From positions 29,499,475 to 29,563,474 of the forward strand of contig OY829545.1 of assembly GCA_963691705.1 (NCBI GenBank): 64,000 bases of DNA, given 5' to 3'. Of the stretch, positions 59,139-64,000 are shown in pieces (the stretch's first letter is position 1; each line of letters opens with the position of its first letter). This DNA comes from Viola odorata. Its lineage: Eukaryota; Streptophyta; Magnoliopsida; Malpighiales; Violaceae. The notes under the pieces were generated by a model, which was given only the letters and a program-made list of their open reading frames with translations, had not been told where the DNA came from and ran no database searches. Made by a program: the position numbers and the translations under genes.

Positions 59139-59828
59139 CTATATCCCTGCTCTGAAACAGTTGAGGAATGGCCGCCCCGATATGGCATTATAAGGTAGAT
59201 TTAGATCCACCACCAAGAATAAAAGCTTCTCTGACCGTTTGGAGATATCTTCCTTGAAATATACAGGCAAAGTGGTTACTCCAGTCACTGGAATGGGGAC
59301 TCCGTCTACTCTGATAATGGGTTTTTTACAGGGCGTAAGCTCGTTATCTGGATGCTTCAGGAGATTGTAAGCTTTCAGTAAAAACAAGTTTACAGCGCTT
59401 CCGTTGTCAACCAGAGTTCTCCTAACTCCATGGCTGGCGATAATGGGTGTAACTACTAATGCATCATTGTGTGGATATACCACGCCCTTCTCGTCCTCTT
59501 CAGAGAAGGATAATATCATACGATCTAAGGCGCTTATCGCCTCACTCTTGATCGATATGCTCGCTCGCTTCCGCTTATCCCCTGACGCGGGTGACAGCTG
59601 TGCGGACTCATCAAAATAAAGTGTGCCTCCCGCAATGATGTTGATGATGGGTACATCTTCGTCGTTAATCGTGAGAGTTTCTCTATCTCTTCCGGCAAGA
59701 CCTGCATCATTGCCGAGGACATGGGAAGGTGTCGGTCTGCTGGACCGGTCTTGCGTCAGGGTTGACATTGAGTCGATGTTCCGCCACCTCTCGTGAGATA
59801 CCAGGCATGTCGGATGGTTTCCATACAA
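59139..59828 (-). pseudogene. Extra protease copy (second) of F
   Basis: Middle copy of the triplication, with the same content and stop as its neighbours. Differences are scattered single bases (for example INIIAGGTLYFDES against INIITGGTLYLDEF in the third copy). Confidence 0.85.
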
Positions 59829-60123
59829 ACTCTCCTTTGCATTTGTTCAACAGTTGGGCTAACTGAAAGTTTTCCTCTAGGCTGAGGTTATCGCTAACCA
59901 GAAATATGGCCCCGTCTACCTCGTTGACAAGGACGTGAGTCATCTTATCTACGGGCTGAGTGTGTTTCTCATCATTTTGTTCATATGGATCAACTGTCAC
60001 GCATACATACCTATCGCAACTCTTCTAAGTCATGTGTAGGTAGCATTCAGCCGCTAACTTCTGATTACCCCGGATTGAGACCACACCGTCCCAGGATGGA
60101 TACTTCAACTTTAGGTGCTTTTG

Positions 60124-62526
60124 CTATATCACTGCTCCAAAACGGTTCAGGAATGGCCGCCCCAATATGGCATTATAAGGCAGATTTAGATCCACCACCA
60201 AGAATAAAAGCTTCTCTGACCGTTTGGAGATATCTTCCTTGAAATATACAGGCAAAGTGGTTACTCCAGTCACTGGAATGGGGACTCCGTCTACTCTGAT
60301 AATGGGTTTTTTACAGGGTGTAAGCTCGTTATCTGGACGCTTCAGGAGATTGTAAGCTTTCAGTAAAAACAAGTTTACAGCGCTTCCGTTGTCAACCAGA
60401 GTTCTCCTAACTCCATGGCTGGCGATAATGGGTGTAACTACTAATGCATCATTGTGTGGATATACCACGCCCTTCTCGTCCTCTTCAGAGAAGGATAATA
60501 TCATACGATCTAAGGCGCTTATCGCCTCACTCTTGATCGATATGCTCGCTCGCTTCCGTTTATCCCTTGACGAGGGTGACAGCTGTGCGGACTCATCCAA
60601 ATAAGGTGTGCCTCCCGCAATGATGTTGATGATGGGTACATCTTCGTCGTTAATCGTGAGAGTTTCTCTATCTCTTCTGGCAAGACCTGCGTCATTGCCG
60701 AGGACATGGGAAGGTGTCGGTCTATCGTCAGCTACTCTGTTTGCTGAGTTATTCTTAGCCTCTTCTCGTGTTTTGATAGCGAATTCTCCCAGATAACCTT
60801 CTTCAACTAGGCGTTCTATCGCTAATTTGAGCTCTCTACATACTTCCGTAGAATGTCCTTTGGCCTTGTGAAATTTGCAGTAAGCGTTTTCTCTTCTTCC
60901 CAAGGTTACCCCCGGCCTTACAGGGGCTGGATAACGGATGGGTAGATTCTGCTGTTCCACTATTGCTAGTATTTCTGCTCTGGGTAAGATGAAAGAAGGA
61001 AGGTCTGAGTCATGTACTCGTCCCTTAGAGGGATCTCCCTGTCGCTGCGCTGAGGAATCACCAGACTTTCCCTTTGAGGAGTTACCTCTTCTCCGGTTAG
61101 AGGTCCTGGGAATGTGATCCTTTCGCTGAGCGTAATCGTCGATGAACCGATCTTCAGAAGTAGCTGGAATAGGAGCGTTATGGACTGGAGGCATGGTCGG
61201 CGGCATGTTCCGAATCATGTCCCTATTCTCTTCCTCTTCCATCCTCGCATAGTTGTGGGCTTTCAGCCTTAACGCATCTAAGGTTGCTGGCGGGTCAACC
61301 ATCAAAGCATCTCTGAGCTTTCTATAACAACAGTTTCGCTTTAAGGCTTCGATGGTGAAATCAACCATTACACCTGGCGTTAATGACATCTCAGTGTCGA
61401 AATAATAGAGGAAGCTCCTCAAGGATTCCTGAGGATTTCTGTGTAGGTCGAACAAGGCAGCAGCAGACTTCTTGATAGGGACTGCGGTACTGAATCGACT
61501 CTTGAATGTAGATTCTAACTGCGAGAAGCTGTCAATAGACACACCCGGAAGACCTTCAAACCATAAGCGCGCGACCCCTGATAAGGTCATTACAAATATC
61601 TGACACAAAGCAGCGTCATTATGGGTCTGAAACTGCACAAAGTTCTTCACTTTGTTAAGGTGGGAAATGGGATCTCGGGTACCATCATAGGATTCTGAGG
61701 GGAGCTTCACATGTCTACTGACTCTATGACGCCTTATGCGCAGGCTAAAGGGGTGGCCAGAAGTATCATCAAGAATTTCACCTGCATGCCGAGGTGGGGA
61801 TACCTCCAAATGATGCCTACGATCTCGCGGATCTCTAATATGATGTCGCCTGGGAGTCGGACTGCGACTCCTTGGTGAGCGAGTTTGATGTCTCCTGCTG
61901 CTGGATCTTTCACTCCCCCCAGGGGACATATCCCTATCATTTTCATTTCTCCTACCTTCCCAACGACCTCTGTCCTCGTCACGCCATTGTCGTTCCTCTC
62001 GGGGAATAGGAAGTAAGGGCACTTGTGGTACATATGGCTCCACTGTCCTGTGAGCAAATTGTACAAGGCTGACTGACGCATTCAACGCAGGCAACGTCGG
62101 AGGGGCGCTCGCCTGCAATGGGGACAACAACGGCCGTTCCGCGACGATAGGTGGAGTAAAAACAAACTGGGATGGGACGCCTGATCCAGAAGCATTGGGC
62201 GTGAATCTAGCAGCCAATTCCGTTAAATAGTCCAACTGGGCACGAAGGGCTGAAATCTAGCTCGCGAAAGGGTTATTCACGTTGTCTATCACGGATCCCC
62301 TTGACTGAGGAATAAAATGACTGGACCCCGCTATTTGGGATAAAGGAGTATATGGCTGGGACACAAACGTTCCCATTGTTTATTCAGGGGAAAGATCTGA
62401 CGTTCCTGGAGGAATTTCTTGCACCGAGGTGGGAGCATCAGAAGTGGCGAAAATGAAAAGTCGCCTACGAGTATCAAATGGAAGGCTAGAGGACTGAGTC
62501 AACGGCGGATCTGAATCAGAAGCCAT
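60124..62526 (-). pseudogene. gag-pro: Gag-protease of F
   Basis: I place the start at the ATG 62524-62526 (MASDSDPPLTQSSS), in frame with the rest; two stops follow (about 62382 and 62260). Then come an Arg/Asp/Ser-rich linker, the gag domain (LPSESYDGTRDPISHLNKV, LSGVARLWFEGLPG, FTIEALKRNCCYRKLRDAL), a metal-binding motif YCKFHKAKGHSTEVC at about 60840-60880, and the protease with LVDNGSAVN (Asn for the usual Thr after Asp) and NAILGRPFLN. It ends at a TAG at 60121-60123 shared by all three copies; pol follows in another frame. Without the first two stops this is the best-preserved gag in the window. Confidence 0.88.
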
Positions 62527-62590
62527 AATCTTCCAATTCCCAGAAGAATAGAGCTTGGCTATTAAGGATGCTCACTTAATTAAAACAAAA

Positions 62591-62609
62591 GCTCTCAATA
62601 AAAGCACCA
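62591..62609 (-). other. Primer binding site of F
   Basis: On the minus strand TGGTGCTTTTATTGAGAGC, three bases from the LTR. It differs by one base from TGGTGCTTTCATTGAGAG, which I recall from other Tat elements. The tRNA is not assigned here. Confidence 0.75.
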
Positions 62610-62612
62610 ATT

Positions 62613-63147
62613 TGATAAGATTTGATCTACTGTGGGAGCGGGGTAGAGATTACGGCTGTCTGGAATCACTGTTGCGGCAGTCCGTCGTACCTGTAAATTG
62701 CCGGGGAGGGGGGGGGGGGGGGGGGGGGGGGGGCTCCGGCGTAGACACTCTAATGCTTAAGTTAGTATGGCTGTGCAATTTGGCAGAGAATTTGGTAGAG
62801 AATTTGATCTTGTGATCTAGAAATGAGTGGTATTTATAGCCAAAGGATGGTTGTTAGCCCCAGAGGTGGGCGTTATCAAGGGGAGATAACGCCCAGGATG
62901 ACGTCAGTATACGTCAGCTGGACCGGATATCGCTAGTGAGATATCACCAATGAGACGTTGCCGGGGTTTCATGGGATAGGATGACGCCGTGTGGGTCCCC
63001 CCTTTGCTGATGTCGACTATCTCAGGATTCCTTGGCCTAACGCAGGCGGCAGCCGGGGCGTTGACGCCAGTCAAAGTCTACAAGGACCTGGCTTTGACTT
63101 GGGGTGAGAAGACAGATATACCCTTGGTGTTTCATCAATTGTTATCA
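62613..63147 (-). repeat. 5' LTR of F
   Basis: 535 bp, partner of 45210-45728, with TATAAATA on the minus strand at 62831-62838. It carries an uninterrupted run of 26 G at 62708-62733. Confidence 0.9.
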
Positions 63148-63773
63148 CTAGGTTAAGATCGAAAGTTTACAAGAAATTTAGGGAAAGAAAGTAAGAAATT
63201 ACAAGAATTAATTAACTAAAATTGGCTTCAAGAATGAATAATATCAATGATCAAAAAGCCAGTTTAAAAAGGGAATGAAGGCAACTATTTATGGCTTGAA
63301 ATTCCAAGCTTTGCAAATGCTAATTTGCTGGGTTGCGTGGAGTGATGGGCGAGTGGGCCTTATGCAGGTGGGGGGCGTTGGGCGGTTGGTAACCGGGTCG
63401 TGCGGGCTGGTGCGTGGGCGTGGGAGGCCACGTGGGCTTGCTGGGACGACGTCGTTGTGCTGCTGAGCGTGGGAGCAGGCTGGATGCGTTGCTGGGCTTG
63501 GGCTTTGGGATGTTGCTGGTTATGTGCTTGCTTGCTGCGTGCTGGGCTAGGCTGGATAGTGGGCCCTGGCTAGCGTCTGGGCTGCTACTGCTGGTCTTGG
63601 GCTGAATGGAGTTTATGCACACATTCTCTATTGGTCCTTGGATTTGTATGCACGAACTCCATTGGTTCTTAGACTTTGGGTGCTCCTCCTCGTAGCGTAA
63701 ATGTTGGAGCATAAGTGCTACAATATTTTGGCATCGGCTTCGCGTACGCGATGCGATCGGCGCGATCATATCA
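63148..63773 (-). repeat. Start of 3' LTR of G, right of the F insertion
   Basis: Minus strand: a purine tract (CAAAAGGGGAGGGGA, 63774-63788) precedes TGATATGATCGCG, taken as the LTR start. CATAAATAG at about 63285-63293 is a likely TATA box. With 44877-45209 the LTR would be about 950 bp. The start is inferred from the purine tract and TG only. Confidence 0.5.
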
Positions 63774-64000
63774 TCCCCTCCCCTTTTGAGTGGATTCGAC
63801 CTTGAATCCAAAATTTGCACGTCCTCAGGGTCCTCGTCATCTGAATCCTCTACAAAATAAGGAGATAAATCAGTAATGTTGAAAGTAGTAGAGGAGACAG
63901 CAAAAGATGTAGGAATGTCTAAAACATAAGCATTATCGTTAATCTTATTAACAATAAGGAAAGGACCAGCCCCTTTATGGCTCAATTTAGACTTCCGAAG
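63774..64000 (-). CDS. pol: Integrase C-terminus of gypsy element G (partial)
   Basis: Minus strand, entering from beyond the window edge: LSHKGAGPFLIVNKINDNAY, VSSTTFNITDLSPYF, then an acidic tail and SRSNPLKRGGDD. This is the end of a Ty3/gypsy integrase of the non-Tat, chromovirus-like type. The polypurine tract overlaps the codons for KRGG, so the frame runs on into the LTR as far as 63320; that extension is unlikely to be functional sequence. Confidence 0.75.

Larger units (their letters stand above)
57771..60723 (-). repeat. Tandem triplication of a 984-bp unit in F
   Basis: Three copies, 57771-58754 (984 bp), 58755-59738 (984 bp) and 59739-60723 (985 bp), each from gctggaccggtcttgcgtca to aaggtgtcggtct. 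They are nearly identical. The unit spans the protease end, the pro/pol spacer and the N-terminal RT region, so the minus strand reads protease, RT start, protease, RT start, protease, RT. The joints show at most one or two bases of homology. Confidence 0.93.
45210..63147 (-). mobile_element. Tat-lineage element F, 17.9 kb, with antisense ORFs
   Basis: Two LTRs (45210-45728 and 62613-63147) with TGATAAG...TTATCA ends flank it; flanks are CTAGC and CTAGG, a 5-bp duplication with one change. On the minus strand from right: LTR, PBS, gag-pro, a 984-bp triplication, RT/RNase H/second RNase H, integrase, tandem repeats. Between pol and the 3' LTR, on the plus strand, stand two large and two small reading frames. 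Tat elements with an extra antisense ORF at this place are known. Confidence 0.9.

Noticed and set aside
63320..63773. Long C-terminal extension of the G pol ORF
   Set aside because: It begins at the polypurine tract and overlaps the presumed LTR; Pro/Ser/His-rich composition gives no domain.
1..64000. tRNA, rRNA or ordinary host genes
   Set aside because: I looked for cloverleaf-like and conserved rRNA segments and for non-transposon coding regions and saw none; the tRNA-like matches are primer binding sites only. A covariance-model search would settle this.

Overview
This window is almost entirely nested plant LTR retrotransposons. The lineages seen (Ogre-like and other Tat Ty3/gypsy elements with a second RNase H, an Athila-like element, and a CCHC-gag gypsy element) are known from land plants. 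The AT-rich sequence and very long LTRs with tandem arrays suggest a seed plant with a large, repeat-rich genome; the species cannot be named. No ordinary host gene, tRNA, rRNA or CRISPR locus was found.

Layout. (X) 1-1932, + strand: decayed gypsy gag, cut just after its zinc knuckle. (A) 1933-11005, + strand: Ogre-like element inserted in X, with a 3.26 kb 5' LTR (1933-5194), tRNA-Arg-type PBS, ORF1 stub, degenerate repeats, no pol, a 3' UTR and a 26-bp satellite array (9683-11005). (B) 11006-13843, + strand: partial LTR, leader and ORF1 (DUF7745-like) of a related element. (C) 13844-about 27600, - strand: 3' LTR, tandem array, 3' UTR, pol and gag-pro of an Ogre-like element inserted in B's ORF1. 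(D) about 27600-44876, + strand: a sister of C joined to it head-to-head inside gag; its pol is internally deleted. (E) 31354-39066, - strand: a complete non-autonomous Athila-like insertion in D's 3' UTR with a perfect 5-bp target duplication. (G) 44877-45209 plus 63148-64000, - strand: gypsy element whose 3' LTR landed in D's 3' LTR; it runs off the right edge. (F) 45210-63147, - strand: a 17.9 kb Tat element inserted in G's LTR, with gag-pro, pol, a 984-bp triplication across the pro/RT boundary, and on the opposite strand two diverged 'gypsy-type transposase' reading frames with introns.

How the parts work together: in these elements the LTR promoter drives a genomic RNA, a tRNA primes at the PBS, gag packages the RNA, pol copies and integrates it, and the polypurine tract primes the second strand. 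Every element here is broken by stops, frameshifts or deletions, so none looks autonomous. The most informative parts are the hypervariable 3' UTR arrays, a spliceable gag-pro/pol intron in D that is dead in C, the antisense reading frames of F, and the C/D inverted pair.
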